Of a stretch of 64,000 nucleotides of DNA, positions 23,580 to 35,447 are shown in pieces. Positions within the stretch are counted from its first letter, which is position 1. Each line of letters opens with the position of its first letter. The stretch lies in contig KN834776.1 in NCBI GenBank assembly GCA_000827265.1, positions 308,716 to 372,715 of the forward strand, read 5' to 3'. The notes under the pieces are model-generated. The model had not been told where the DNA came from, searched no databases, and saw only the letters and a program-made list of their open reading frames with translations. The DNA comes from Collybiopsis luxurians FD-317 M1 (lineage: Eukaryota; Basidiomycota; Agaricomycetes; Agaricales; Omphalotaceae). The position numbers were made by a program, and so were the translations under genes.

Positions 23580-24412
23580 AATGAATCTACTAATTGTATA
23601 CGACGACATTTGCTGCGATTGAATTAGCCCACCGGTGGGCTGTTAGAAACGTCTCTGTAGGATCACTTTTTTTGACAGGTAGCACCTGTTTGGACGCCCT
23701 GTCACTTGATCTATAGGCCAATTTTTCACTTGTTAATTATCTGATTCACATAAATGTTAATAATAGTCCTCCGGGGGACCATTGTAAATAACAATGTTAT
23801 TAACAGGGCCAGGAATTATTCACGGCATCCTGCATTCAAGTTTGTCAATGAAGTTGGGATGTAAAAGCGACGGCGTGAGTCACCCAACTTGCGATACGTC
23901 ACAAATGCGCTTCCATCCTGCACACTACTGCCATTCAGTAGGTTCTCATTCTGCTTTGACTTTGCCTATGCAATGGAGCTCTTCTCGAAGTCTACGAGGG
24001 AAAGGCAAAAGGCTGAAAAGCTGTAAGCGAAGAAGGGAGTACTTTCAATTAACGGCGAAATGGGTAGTTGAAACGCCCAACAGAGACAATGTGACAGTAG
24101 TCTGATGATCTCGGCTACTATGGGTTGCGTGATGTGCCTTACCTTGCGCCTGCGCACATAAGGCCTTATAATACAATGGAAACGCCATCTGACAGATATA
24201 TAGGATAGCGTCACTGACGTTATTATACTTGGAGGTCCAATTATGACCAATTTACCATACTGCTATTCTTTACATCGGTGCCACATGAGTGACGCAATCG
24301 TACATGATGATGAAGTACAGCTATAGAACAGACACACCTACTAGTACTTAACTACTAGTTACTACACAGCATCATGGCATGGTCCCGTTAGTCGTAACTA
24401 CAGTGTTGCTGG
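23580..24412. other. Intergenic, no gene recognised
   Basis: Short ORFs on both strands lack any recognisable signature. The stretch lies between the tandem-repeat region and the 5' region of gene B. Confidence 0.4.
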
Positions 24413-24812
24413 TTGGTCACGGAATTGCCAGAAGCAATGAGCATTGCATTCGAGTACACCATCAAAGAACTTCTATTTATGAAGGCTATATATTATGAGG
24501 ATGAGGGTGCGGTAATGCCTCTCCCCAATCGCGCCCAAACCACAATTTCACAACAGACGAGTTCGGTAAGGAGATCCTTTCAACCTCAGACCCCGCTTGC
24601 TCCGGGTATGGCCGCAAATCACACTATTTCATCCAAATAAAACTGGACTAGTTTTGGTAGTCGTTTAAGCAAAGAAGGAAACAAAACGACATACCTACCA
24701 TTGCACAGCAAAGTCATTGATGTGATGATCATCGACCTTTTCCAGCAACCAGCAGATAGAACCAAAACTTTTTAATTACTGTGTCGCTAACTTGAGACTG
24801 AAATACTAACCG

Positions 24813-25964
24813 ATGTCTCTCCGAAACATATCTTTCAGCAACAAAGACACAAATCATCTCCAGTATGCTAGCTTTATAGACACCTGGCTTATCAACGGCG
24901 TCTACAATGCAACGAACACCGGACAGAGTGGTACTTTGTCTTCCACAAATGACAATTCTGCAAATGTGACTTTTGGTGAGCACTTTTTCAAACCCACTTT
25001 ATTCAACCCTAAGGAAACACCCATAGAGTTCCATCGTAAGTTGTTTTAGCATCAGAGGGACAGTCCGAGCTCATTGAGTTATTGTCTCAGAGGCTGCGAC
25101 CGCTGTATACTATTATGGGATACGTCGATGCTGTGGGGGATTTTATGCAGTGTGCATCGACTGCAACCCCAACGCTCCATTCACAAGCGATTCTAATACG
25201 GGTTTTCAGGCTATCGACGCGGTGAATGCGTCAGACAACGGGAATGACCCCCCGGTGAGCACCCATTCATAGCTTGGGCTGGAAACAATGTTCATAATTT
25301 TCAGGTCGTTCTCTGGTCCCAAACCTTTCCCTCACCCGCTGTTCACTCGGTGGTATTGACGAACTAATTCGACAATCGATTTCAAAACGGCAATTCAGAG
25401 CTGACTGTAGCATCGTTTGTGATACAAATTCAAGATGATACAAGTCCAACTTCGAGTTCAGCGAGAGCTACCGGTACGTTGCCGTCTACCACTGAACAAT
25501 TTCCAAGCTCGAGTTCAGCAGGAGTCACCGGTACGTCGCCGTCTACCCCTGGACAATCAACATCAAACCCCTCGAGTAGCAAAGCATCTTTGAAACCATT
25601 TTGGGGGGTTTTGTTGGGAGGAATGGCGGTCCTGGTTTTGTTGGTACTCGCAATTACGATGTGGTACAAATGACGACAGCGCATGAAGACTCCAGGCGGA
25701 GCCGCTGGCGGCACTCAGAGCTCAGTGACTTTCATAATGCCCTTCACCGCCAGGGAATCCGGTAGCAACAATTACGTTACAATAACTGAAACGGCAAGGG
25801 AAGCTACACCAGGAAGAGCTCCTGGTGCGGATGATGCAGGGGTATGGCCAACTGAACAGCCGGTGAACGAACGTACGCCGGAAGTGAATCCCTATGAGAC
25901 GAACTCGGATTCAGGGACACTATTACCACCAGCGTATGATGAGATTTCATTCGAGAATGTATGA
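24813..25964 (+). pseudogene. Membrane protein copy B, two nonsense codons
   Basis: Paralogue of gene A with the same exon plan: 24813..25035, 25091..25254, 25305..25964; splice sites GTAAGT and GTGAGC are intact. Exon 2 is nine bases longer than in A (an extra Phe-Ile-Asp-like insertion in the ectodomain). Exon 4 has TAA at 25365-25367 where A has CAA (Gln), and TGA at 25671-25673, just after the transmembrane helix, where A has CGA (Arg). Downstream of these the PPAYDE tail is still perfectly conserved, so inactivation is recent. Possible 5' sequence lies at 24413-24640. Confidence 0.75.
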
Positions 25965-26460
25965 CTTTTTACAAAATTTTATTAGTTTTACTTCTACTCT
26001 ATACGAGTATATAGATATGTTGGACTTGTATATACCCAGTTGTACATCATAGAAAGTAGATAAGAGGGGAGAGAACGACGGAAATGGCCCTTGATTTCTC
26101 ACTACACATACTCGGCCAAAGATTGTGGTGGGTATTCATACTTGGGTGTAGCCAAAGACATTGCACCTTGTGTGGGATAGAACGATCTGTGTGATGGTCA
26201 TGCAATTGAGAGAGTCAATTTTAGTTAGCATCGATTATTACAATGACTTTATGTACTGAGAGAGAGAGGGTGTTAGCCAACCAGAAAGTTTAAAATTAGT
26301 GGGACCACTCCATGATGAATGTGAAGAATTCAATGTTGGAGTACAATTCTTACCCTGAGAAACTCTGACAACTGATTTTAGGACCAGGGGGATGCAGCTT
26401 TCTGCAAAAAAGCAGAAAGATACTTCAGCAGGTTAAAATGTAAGAGGTGGGTGCAGCGAA
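25965..26460 (+). other. 3' flank of copy B
   Basis: This is the inverted copy of 17936-18576 and of 13472-13868. At 25998-26012 it contains, on the minus strand, TACTCGTATAGAGTA at the place where the MITE sits in arm 1, which looks like an excision footprint. Confidence 0.75.
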
Positions 26461-26991
26461 GTGAAAAAGACAAACTAATGACTATGTGTAGCTGCCCCAG
26501 TATTATTGATACTTACTCACCAGAGGTCACATGACCCCAGCTGTCCTTATTTCCACCCCCTATGTTGTATGTCCAATAGACTGGTTCATATTGACGTTTG
26601 GTGGATATTCAGCTCACAAATAGCCGTAATCCGGCCTCTCTGCTCTATTCTTGCAAAACCCCTGGCCATTCCGGCTACTGCCTACCCAGTAGGCATTACA
26701 CTATGGCTTTGCTATGGCTTTGATATTTTAGAAGGGGAGAATGTTACTATAAGGGACCTTCCTTTCCTATAGGATGTGAGTTTGTTATCTCTTATGTTTT
26801 GGAAATCAATTATTGCTCATGGTATTAGAATTCCTCTGTTTATAGTTTTTATATTTTCCATTCTATAAGTCACTCATCCAGAACTCTGAAGTCAGGGAAA
26901 ATTTATATTTGCATAGATAATAAGTTCTCTATCTTTTGAGACCTTTGTGTTAGATGTGTGTAATGTGAAGCCACATCTGTTGAACTAAAAA

Positions 26992-27066
26992 GGTCAAATA
27001 GCTCAGTTGGTTAGAGCACTGTCCCCGGAAAGTGGCAGGGACCTGGGTTCAATTCCCAGCTTGGTC
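26992..27066 (+). ncRNA. tRNA-like sequence in LTR 1 of the TRIM-like element
   Basis: 75 nt with a pol III box A (TAGCTCAGTTGGTTAGAGC) and box B (GGGTTCAATTCC). The D arm (GCTC/GAGC) and T arm (CTGGG/CCCAG with a 7-nt loop) are perfect and the acceptor ends pair with wobbles. The anticodon region is abnormal: the GTCCC/GGGAC stem closes a 12-nt loop, so no anticodon can be assigned. It is tRNA-derived, not a functional tRNA. Confidence 0.7.
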
Positions 27067-27085
27067 ATTATTTGTAACTCTTTCA

Positions 27086-27099
27086 GATTCGCAGTCAGA
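27086..27099 (+). promoter_or_regulatory. Candidate primer-binding site of the TRIM-like element
   Basis: Immediately after LTR 1 the sequence is GATTCGCAGTCAGA. Its complement TCTGACTGCGAATC matches the anticodon arm of tRNA-Arg(ACG) (TCTGACTACGAATC as I recall it) except at wobble position 34, where a C would pair with inosine. This is inference by memory of tRNA sequence. Confidence 0.45.
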
Positions 27100-27227
27100 G
27101 TTTGCAAGTATGACTAAGCTGGGCCCCCCATCAATGATGTCATTAAAAGTCCATGTGTGAATGGATTGTGGCTTCAGGGGGAGTGTTAGATGTGTGTAAT
27201 GTGAAGCCACATCTGTTGAACTAAAAA

Positions 27228-27302
27228 GGTCAAGTAGCTCAGTTGGTTAGAGCACTGTCCCCAGAAAGTGGCTGGGACCTGGGTTCAATTCCCAGCTTGG
27301 TC
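27228..27302 (+). ncRNA. tRNA-like sequence in LTR 2 of the TRIM-like element
   Basis: Second copy of the 75-nt tRNA-like unit, differing from the first at three positions, one of which (A to G at position 7) makes the acceptor stem pair better. Box A and box B are intact. Confidence 0.7.
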
Positions 27303-29500
27303 ATTATTTGTAACTCTTTCACTTTCAAACCAAGGTCTGCTAACAGCATTAAGTATTTGTTCTCTTATAGAATGTGAAGACTTTCACTTAGTAAAGTGTT
27401 CTGGTTACCCCAAATTTCAGGGAGTAAGTTCTTTTCTTGAATTACCCTTGATGTCAAGATCTACTTACTCATTGATATTTGTCCTTCTCATAGACTGTGA
27501 GCTCTGCATCTTTCAAATGGACATTCAGATTCACACTTTGCCTCATTGGGATTTACTCTGTCTATAGGAAGTGAGTTATTCATCTTTCAGGGTCCTGGGT
27601 ATTAAGGGTTCTCCTTAAATTGGAATTTCACTTCTCTATAGAAAGTCATTTCTTCATTTTTCATGTCTGTGGAAATCAATGACTATTAACTACATTCAAA
27701 TTCCCTCTTTTTATAGCTTGTAAGTTCTTTGACTTCCAAGTCCCTAGAAAGTAATATCTGCTCTCTATCTAAAATATTACTTTTTTTAAATGGTTGTTGG
27801 GTATTTCTACTCACTGCATTTGCCCTTCCCATAGATTGTAGGCTATTTATTGTTAGGACCTGCACATTTTTTCCTTTGCATAATTCATATCACCAATTTT
27901 TGGTTTGACTGATGTGTCCTGCACTGCGGCAATGCGGCACGGCCATTGCCATGGTAGCTTTGACATGGGAAACCTTATGTAATAACTAAGTAATTTTTAG
28001 TATATAAACTGTACATGTTTCGCTGGGATTCTCCAGCTTCTGAATTCTTGGTTTCGAGGCTGATTTTCTCTTTTATCACTTTCAAAGTCATCATTTCAGC
28101 TTGGTGACCTCTGTCTGAACCTTATATCACTGAATATATCAAGTCTCCGCAGTTGCTATCAACTACACATAGCGAACTTGATTTTGTAGATCCCTATTCT
28201 AGACCTGTACCTATAGACCATTTAAGTCTCAAGGACTAGGTCCTAACATTTATCTTATAAGTACCTGTCCACCCCCTGCAATTGATATATCCTAACTTGC
28301 ATAGGATGTGAGTGTCTTAACCTTCACATTCCAGATACAGAACATTATTGTCTGCTCACTCTAGAGTCTATTGGCACTTTGCTTTCCAAAGGGAGCAAGT
28401 TCTTCCACAGCCCATGTCCCTCCTATCTTGAAGTTGCTGTCTGCTTAATATATTCATTGTCATCTCCCCGGGCCAATAGCCAGTGAGTGGTTCACTTTCT
28501 GCGACCATAAATCTTGGCAATGGCTGCTCATTGCAATAGATGATCCCCTTCCCATAGGATACTATGAGTTCCGCACATCCCTTGTCTTGGATCAATGGTC
28601 ACTCATTGCATTGTGTGTTCCCTGCAATTATATGGTACAATCTCATTATTCATAGTCGGTGAGGTCTGCAGTCTCCCTTTGCAGGAAAATCAATGTCTAC
28701 TCACCTCAAGGCTGGGACTTCTCTTCTTATAATGGGTCTGTCTTTCACCCTCTGTCTTAACAGAATTTCACTGTATTGGAAATTCATGACCCCCAGCATG
28801 TGAATCAATTTCTTGTTCTCATTGCATCTTTTACTCATTCACTCAGTGGTACCTTGCCTTTTTAGCATGTGAGAAGTAAATTTGGAACTCAACATACTTT
28901 ATTAACTGGGTTTTCTCTATCTTTTCAGATTGTAGGTTGTTATTTTTGCATTCTTGAAAAGTTCTTTTAACAGGTCTCAAATTGTTCACATTATATGTGC
29001 CTCTTAGGACGTGCATGAACTAATACTAGATACTCCTTTGCCACTTGGTTTTAGCCAATAAGCAGCAAGTTGCAAATCATAGTGGACAAGTGCACACAGC
29101 ACTTCAGTAGTAATCACACAGATCAAGAATGGGGATAAAGATGTGTAACACTTAGGTAATCCATAACAAAGAACACAATGGAATTGCATGCATCGAACCA
29201 GTTGGTCTACCTGTCCCTTGTTAAGCCTAAGCTTACACATGCCTATACCCCATTTCTGGGTTCATGTTACCCCAGTTTGGCCGGCAAGGCAACTGTAGTG
29301 GTACCGCTCCGCTACAAGATGCCACTGTTACATATGGATATCTAGTCCGTATATACATGTCCTGAGTATGTATGTAATACTCTACATAAAAGTTAAGTAG
29401 ATAACTGGCATATTGCTTCTCCGCCTCAGACAAGAAATTAAAAAGAACAGCTTGTACAACTATGGAAGTGTCATTTAATAAATGGTAGTTCTTACAGAGC

Positions 29501-29893
29501 ATGGTCACATTGCGAAACTTCCAGAAGCGATGGGGATCGCATCTAGATACATCAGAGATTGCTAGTGGATACTATGAGGCCACAGTCGTTATTCCCCTCA
29601 ATCACACCCAGATAACTGTTGCACAACAGACGAGCTCAGTAGGAAGACTAACTCAACTCCAAGCACTGCACAAAGCGAGTACTGCGGTAGGTCACACTGC
29701 TTCATCCTGGTAGACTCTCTGGACAAATTTTAGGCAGTGCGAAGAGGAATGAATCAGCACTAACACCTACCTCCGCCGCACACTAAAGCTCTTGATGTGA
29801 CGATCATCGCCTGGTTCACAGTTTCAAGCAATCAATAAATAGAAACAAAACATTTTAAATAACTGTGTCGCTAATTTGAGGCTGAAATTACCT
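29501..29893 (+). other. 5' region of copy C with possible first exon
   Basis: Collinear with 15408-15013 upstream of gene A. An ORF at 29501-29713 begins MVTLRNFQKRWGSHLDTS, as in the other arm, but then diverges in frame. It may be 5' untranslated sequence or a first exon. Confidence 0.35.
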
Positions 29894-30913
29894 ATGTCTC
29901 TTCGAAACATATCTTACAGCAACGAAGACAGGAATCATCTCCAGTATACTAGCTCTTGGTTTATCGACGGCGTCTACAATGCAACGAACACCGGACAGAG
30001 TGGTACTTTGGCTTCCTCGAATGACAATTCTGCAAATGTAACTTTTAGTGAGCAATTTTTCGAACCCACTTGCGTTCATGCTAATAGACTTCTCAAGAGT
30101 TCCCTCGTAGGTCGCTTTAGTATTAGAGGGATAATCCGAGCTCATTGAATCGTTGTCTCAGAGGCTGCGACCGCCGTATACTACTATGGGATACGTCGAT
30201 GTTGTGGGGGATTATATGCAGTGTGCATTGACTGCGGCCCCAGCGCCTCAATCACAAATGATACTAGTACGGGTTTTCAGACTATCAGCGCAGTGAACAA
30301 GTCAGACGACGGAAAAAATCCCCCGGTGAGTACTCATTTCATAGCTTGGGTTGGCAACAATGTTAATAATATTTAGGTCGTTCTCTGGTCCCAAATCTTT
30401 CCCTCACCCGCTGTCCACACAGTGGTATTGACGAACCAATTTGACGATCGATTTAACGGAATATCCCAGATAACTGTTGCATCGTTTGTGATACAAGTTG
30501 AAGATGATGCGAATCCAGCTACTGCTTCAACAAGTTCAGCGGGAGTCGCCAGTATCACCAGTATCACCAGTATCACCAGTATCACCAGTATCACCAGTAT
30601 CACCAGTACGTTACCCTCTGCTACCGGACAACACTCAAGCAGTGGAATTCCTTTGAAACCCTTCTTGGTGGGTCTTCTGGGAGGAATGATGGTCCTGGTC
30701 TTGTTGATACTTGCGATCACGATGTGGTACAGACAACGACGACGTATTAATCACACGAAGACTCGGGGCACTGGCGGCATTCCGAGCTCAGTAGCTTCAA
30801 CGGGGTCATCCACCTCCAGGGACAGTTGCAGCACCTTCGTTACGACAACAACTAAAACATCGCGGGACACTGCCCAGGGAAAAGCCCTTGATGCGGGAGT
30901 AAAACAAGAATAA
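29894..30913 (+). pseudogene. Membrane protein copy C, frameshifted
   Basis: Paralogue of A with segments 29894..30106, 30162..30325 and 30377..30913. Exon 2 is 213 nt, one base out of phase with exon 3 (A has 214 and B 223), so the frame is lost unless splicing differs. Exon 4 contains six tandem 9-bp units (30551-30604) encoding Ser-Ile-Thr repeats in the stalk, then an intact transmembrane helix (LVGLLGGMMVLVLLILAI) and RQRRR. The frame ends with TAA at 30911-30913, while the PPAY tail survives in another frame at about 30935-31020. It is therefore broken at both ends but relatively young. Confidence 0.7.
30551..30604 (+). repeat. 9-bp coding minisatellite, six units
   Basis: Six perfect AGTATCACC units encode Ser-Ile-Thr and lengthen the ectodomain stalk of copy C. 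A and B lack the array. Confidence 0.95.
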
Positions 30914-31080
30914 AATGTCCAATCGAGCGACCGATGAACGAACATACGCCGGAAGTGAATCCCTATAAGGCGAACTCGGATTCAGGTACACTACTACCAC
31001 CAGCGTACGGCGAGATTACATTCAAGGAATCACTTTTTTGCAGTTTTAATTTAGTTTTACTTCTAGTTAGACATATCAGA

Positions 31081-31775
31081 TTCATATATCATCTACCGAG
31101 TTATACATTGTAAATGGAGGTAACATTGAGAACTCACCAGACACCAGGGAAGAGAGTCACAATGTGGTTCCAAGGCGCAGGTGGGATCGAAGGGTATGCC
31201 TTGCAGCACATCCAATTAGTAACACTTAACCTAGTGACATGGCTTGGGTCCAACGCATACCCTACATCGGACTGGAAGAAAAGAGAGATATAATGTGAGC
31301 AGGACATTGACAGAAGAAGAAGCAAAGACAAAAGAGGAGGATATCGAAGGTCAGATGGGGTTGCCCAAAAGATTGAGCTGCGGCAGGCAGTTTCAGCAGC
31401 ATTTCGTATGAAGACTGTCATGATGAAAGCATCATACAAATGTGATGAGGAATAATGCATCATTTTAAATGGAGCATTGTAAGTCCCTGTGAATCTTTTG
31501 TTGTATGTTTAAGATGGATGTAGTGATGTGTCAGCTGGGGCAAGGCAAATGACAGAAAACATACGAAAAATAGGTTATGAATTTTATCAGGTGGAATTAA
31601 CCACGTATTATTGGCTGAAGAATGATTACATGTGCATTTCATGATTGAATCATATACAGTATGCTGAGCGGGAATGAGATAGACAATTTAGTTTATGCCT
31701 CGAATTAATGTTTTTGGCATGAAGAACATAATGAATAGTCTGCATAACAGTGACAATATTGTATTTCCTAACGGC
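31081..31775. other. Junction region: repeated segment plus 3' flank of NLR1
   Basis: 31130-31455 is a copy of a segment found again at 38850-39120 and 48070-48400, containing ACAATGTGGTTCCAAGG and ATGTGAGCA motifs. From about 31460 the sequence becomes the conserved 3' flank that precedes each NLR copy (compare 43380-43680 and 56800-57138), with GTAGTGATGTGTCAG as a marker. No gene is supportable. Confidence 0.6.
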
Positions 31776-34711
31776 TTATTTCCTCAACAGAAGCACCTCT
31801 TCCTCAAGTCTTGCAGCTTCCTCCAGCTTACCACTGGAGCGGTAGATAAAAGCAAGGGCAGACATGGAAATCAAAGTGTCAGGATGGTGTTCCCCAATCA
31901 CTTGTTTGCTTAGCAGAACCACCTCCTCTCCAAGCTTTTCAGCTTTCTCCAGCTTACCAAGTTTGCCATAGGTCAAAGCAAGGTTGGACATGGAAGACAA
32001 AGTATTAGGATGTTGTTCCCCAATCACTTGTTTAAGTAGCAGAACTACCTCCTCTCCAAGCTTTTCAGCTTTCTCCAGCTTACCAAGGTCACTGTAGGTC
32101 GAAGCAAGGTTAGACATAGAAGTTAAAGTATCAGGATGGTGTTCCCCAATCACTTGTTTTCTTAGCAGAAGCACTTCCTCTTCAAGCTTTTCAGCTTTCT
32201 CCAGCATACCAAGTTTGTGGTAGATCACAGCAAGGTTAGACATGGGAGTCAAAGTATCAGGATGGTGTTCCCCAATCACTTGTTTGCTTAGCAGGACCAC
32301 CTCTTTTCCAAGGTTTTCAGCCTCCTCCATCTTACCAAGGTTGCTGTAGGTCAAAGCAAGGTTAGACATGGAAGCCAAAGTATGAGGATGGTATTCCCCA
32401 GTCAGTTCTTTTCTTAGCAGAACCACCTCTTTTTCAAGCTTTTCAGCCTCCTCCAGCTTACCAAGGTCCCTGTAGACTGAAGCAAGGTTAGTCATAGAAA
32501 CTAAAGTATGAGGATGGTGTTTCCCAATCACTTGTTTGCTTAGAAGAAGCTCCTCCTCTCCAAGCTTTTCAGCTTTCTTTAGCCTACCAAGGTTGGCATA
32601 GGTTAAAGCAAGGTTAGACATGGAAATCAAGGTATCAAGATGGTGTTCCCCAATCAATTGTTTGTATAGCAGAACCATCTGCTCCTGAAGCACCTCAATC
32701 TGGGTCCAGTATCCACCAGTTCTAAAAGTATTTGCCATGCATATCTGTGTATAAATGGTAGGGAGCTGTTTCCATTGAATATGCTGTGCATGCATTAATA
32801 ATTGCCTTCAAAATGAATAATCCTCCTCACTATTCCCTAAGGGGGTTGCATGCCCTAGTATCATTGCTACTCCCATGTACAGCTGTGTATGCTGCAAAAT
32901 TGTCTCATGTGCACACTCATGAATTATTGAGTGAATCTTCAAATGGTGCTCCCTGGAATTATATGAAACTAGGGAAAATTGACACAATTCATTAATGCTA
33001 TCATTCAGCAGGCCTTCCTCTAAGAACAAAGACAGAAATCTCTCCAGCTCTGTCTCCGCTGAGCTGTTTACTTCATTTTTCCAGAAATCACTACCTTTGA
33101 AAGTGATTGCATGGTTGAATATATCTACTGGAATGGCGGTGGGATGCAGGAAACTGCAAACTTGCAATAAATATCTAGTGGGCTCACTGAGCCTTTCAAA
33201 GCTCAACATGAGTGCACTGAACACAGTCTCTGAGTAGGTATCCAGTGATTGCATTCTATAATTAAGAACCTTCTTCTTTTGCTTCTCAAAGTGGAGTAGA
33301 TAGCCGCTCAGTCCACATGTTGGGCTTGCTTGAATATATGCTCCAGCCGTTGAGACAGCCAGAGCATGACATCCAAGAGCAGTAACAATTACATCTACTA
33401 AGTTATAGTCATCTTTGGAAGGGTCTACATGTGCATGTTTAAAAAGCAGTTTCACAGCACTATTTGTGTCAAGGTCCCCGAGGTCAATGTGATTTTCAGG
33501 TAGACCCACTTGTGCCATTTCTCTAAAACGGCTTGTGACAATTATATTGCCATGGTTGCAGCAAGGAATGTAATTTTTCAGAACCACATCCCTATCATCT
33601 GCATTGTCAAAAATGCAAAGCCAATTCTCCTGAGTCCTTGCAAGAAAACTTTTAACATTTTCAACACCTTCCCCCACACCTAAGGTGTTTGCAAGCTTTT
33701 TAAAATCTTCCACAAGTGTTGCATCAGAGCTAGCATCAAAGAACCAGATGTTTGAAAATCTGTACAAGCTGATAGTTAATTTTCTAGCCTCTTTCTGTCT
33801 CAATTGTGGTAGCTTTACCTTGGAAGATTATCAGCAACAAGCTAAGAACCACTTGTGTTTTCCCAGTTCTACCAGCTGCTACAATTGTAACCACATGCTG
33901 TTTTGACTGCAACCTAGATTTGACAGCCTTTGCTAGCTCCTTTATTTTGTTCCAATCTGCTGAATTGGGAACTTCAAAAGCCAGTTCTGAAACTTCTTTG
34001 GCCATGACTTGATTAGAGCTTGTGATGACAATAGGTGCACAGCACCATCCTGGAAGATGGTCCTGTAATCCCAGAGAAGGATCTCCATTTTCAACCACCA
34101 AGACAGAATTTTCTGAAATATCCTGAGGTCCTTTGACTTTTTCTGTAATGGCTTTCTGAAGAGCATTAACTGAACTTGCATCCAGATTGATGACAGTACA
34201 CCTAATCCCCATTAGCACTTAAATATGAATTCAAAATACAACATTTACCATCTTATATTGTTCCTGATGAAATTCTCAATCTCCTCTTTCCTTGTGCTGT
34301 AAAGTGTTACAACTGGAGGTGAAAATACTTTTGTGATCCGTGATATTATATCGTCTCTTCCGACAAAGTATTGGCTGGGGTGGGACAGACGAGAACCTTT
34401 GATGCCCTCTCAATTACTCCTCCACTGGTGTTTAGAACATTTGTGATATTTGGATTCCCTTGGAAGTGGTAGAATTCTCCACCACTGACATGGAAATGCT
34501 GTGCACCGGAAAAGAATGCCCCAGAAAATGAAGAATTTGTGGGGACTGTTGGTTGCTCTGCATGCTCTTGGGTGGCTGCAATACCTGGACCTTTATGCTT
34601 GTTTTTCTTTTGCCAAATTTTGCGCCAGCTAGATTCCTTCTTCTGTGCCATGATGGGGAAGATGGGGGTCGGAATGAAAGATGTTCGTTTGCATGAGCTT
34701 GGCTGTGCCAT
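31776..34711 (-). pseudogene. NLR-like STAND protein copy 1 (NB-ARC + 7 TPR), broken
   Basis: Paralogue of copies 2 and 3 with the same exons: 34711..34249, 34201..33819, 33768..31776 and 47- and 50-nt introns. Three lesions are visible by comparison. A base is missing from the G run at about 34377-34380 (exon 1 then stops early). Exon 2 is 383 nt instead of 384 (one T lost near 33832). TGA at 32808-32810 replaces the CGA of the other copies just before the TPR array. The P-loop also reads GRTGKTQ, with Arg where the others have Gly. Seven 42-residue kinesin-light-chain-type TPRs follow. The exon 3 length (1993 nt) equals copy 2. Confidence 0.85.
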
Positions 34712-35421
34712 TCCTTGACATGTGTCTTAGAAATAGCCGAAACACATGTCAGGTTCTGACTGATTCTCACGCCAGCGCTGGCGATTGAAATTGGTCTATA
34801 CCTCATCTAAATGGATGACTTCCCGCCGCAATTAAATGTTCGAATGGCAGAGCCGAGGAAGATGTCAGATTCGATTAATCGGCCGGTTTATCGTCTTAAC
34901 ATTCCCATAGAAAGTTATTTGTACCTAAGTTCACATGATTTTGTTGATCTTACCACCGCTGAGTCACGTTCATGCACCTAGTCCCTCTCACTCTACTGCA
35001 GCATGAAGGAGGAGGAATAGAAGACAAAGAACAGTTCAACCTCCTGATCTTTGTGGAAAAACCCCAAGCTGAGAGGCAGGTGGATGAGGAAACCAGGTGG
35101 AGGAAGACCAGGAGGAGGAAGACCAGGAGGCAGATACCTGTTGAGGCCGAGATTGAGGCCAGGCATGTGCAGTAAAATGCCGGAGAGTAGGATTCTATCC
35201 ATAAGCTTTATAGTACATGTATACACTCTAATTCCGACAATATTTTACACATCTTGTTCAGAGATTGAGTGCTCTGCGAGCATACATCGCTCTCCATGTT
35301 CAACGTACTGACCCGCTTTCTGAGCCGCCGTCGCTGGTTGCCATCACAGGTTGCATGTGCACATGTCACCTGGATCCCCCAAAATGGCCATTTCTATTTG
35401 AAATTGCAGCTTACAACAATC

Positions 35422-35447
35422 TACGAAGGGGTCCTGACCCCTTCGTA
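35422..35447. repeat. Perfect 12-bp inverted repeat
   Basis: TACGAAGGGGTC and its exact complement GACCCCTTCGTA are separated by only CT, able to form a tight hairpin or cruciform. No T-run follows and it is not next to a recognised gene. Confidence 0.9.

Larger units (their letters stand above)
26948..27321 (+). mobile_element. TRIM-like retroelement with tRNA-bearing LTRs (374 bp)
   Basis: Two direct terminal repeats of exactly 138 bp (26948-27085 and 27184-27321), differing at three positions, enclose 98 bp. They start TGTTAG and end TTTCA, the TG...CA form of LTRs. The second LTR is preceded by CAGGGGGAG, a Copia-style polypurine tract. The target duplication is CTTTG (26943-26947) and CTTTC (27322-27326). 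The other duplication arm has the empty site, one CTTTG at 17581-17585 read on the minus strand. There is no coding capacity, so it must be mobilised in trans by an autonomous, probably Copia-type, element. Confidence 0.8.
26460..29500. other. Duplicated spacer of inverted duplication arm 2
   Basis: This is the reverse complement of 15409-17935, with a 374-bp TRIM-like element inserted at 26948-27321. I see no gene; the ORFs here mirror those of the other arm. Confidence 0.7.

Noticed and set aside
26992..27302. Two functional tRNA genes
   Set aside because: The anticodon arm is abnormal (12-nt loop) and both lie inside LTR-like direct repeats, so they are tRNA-derived parts of a retroelement.
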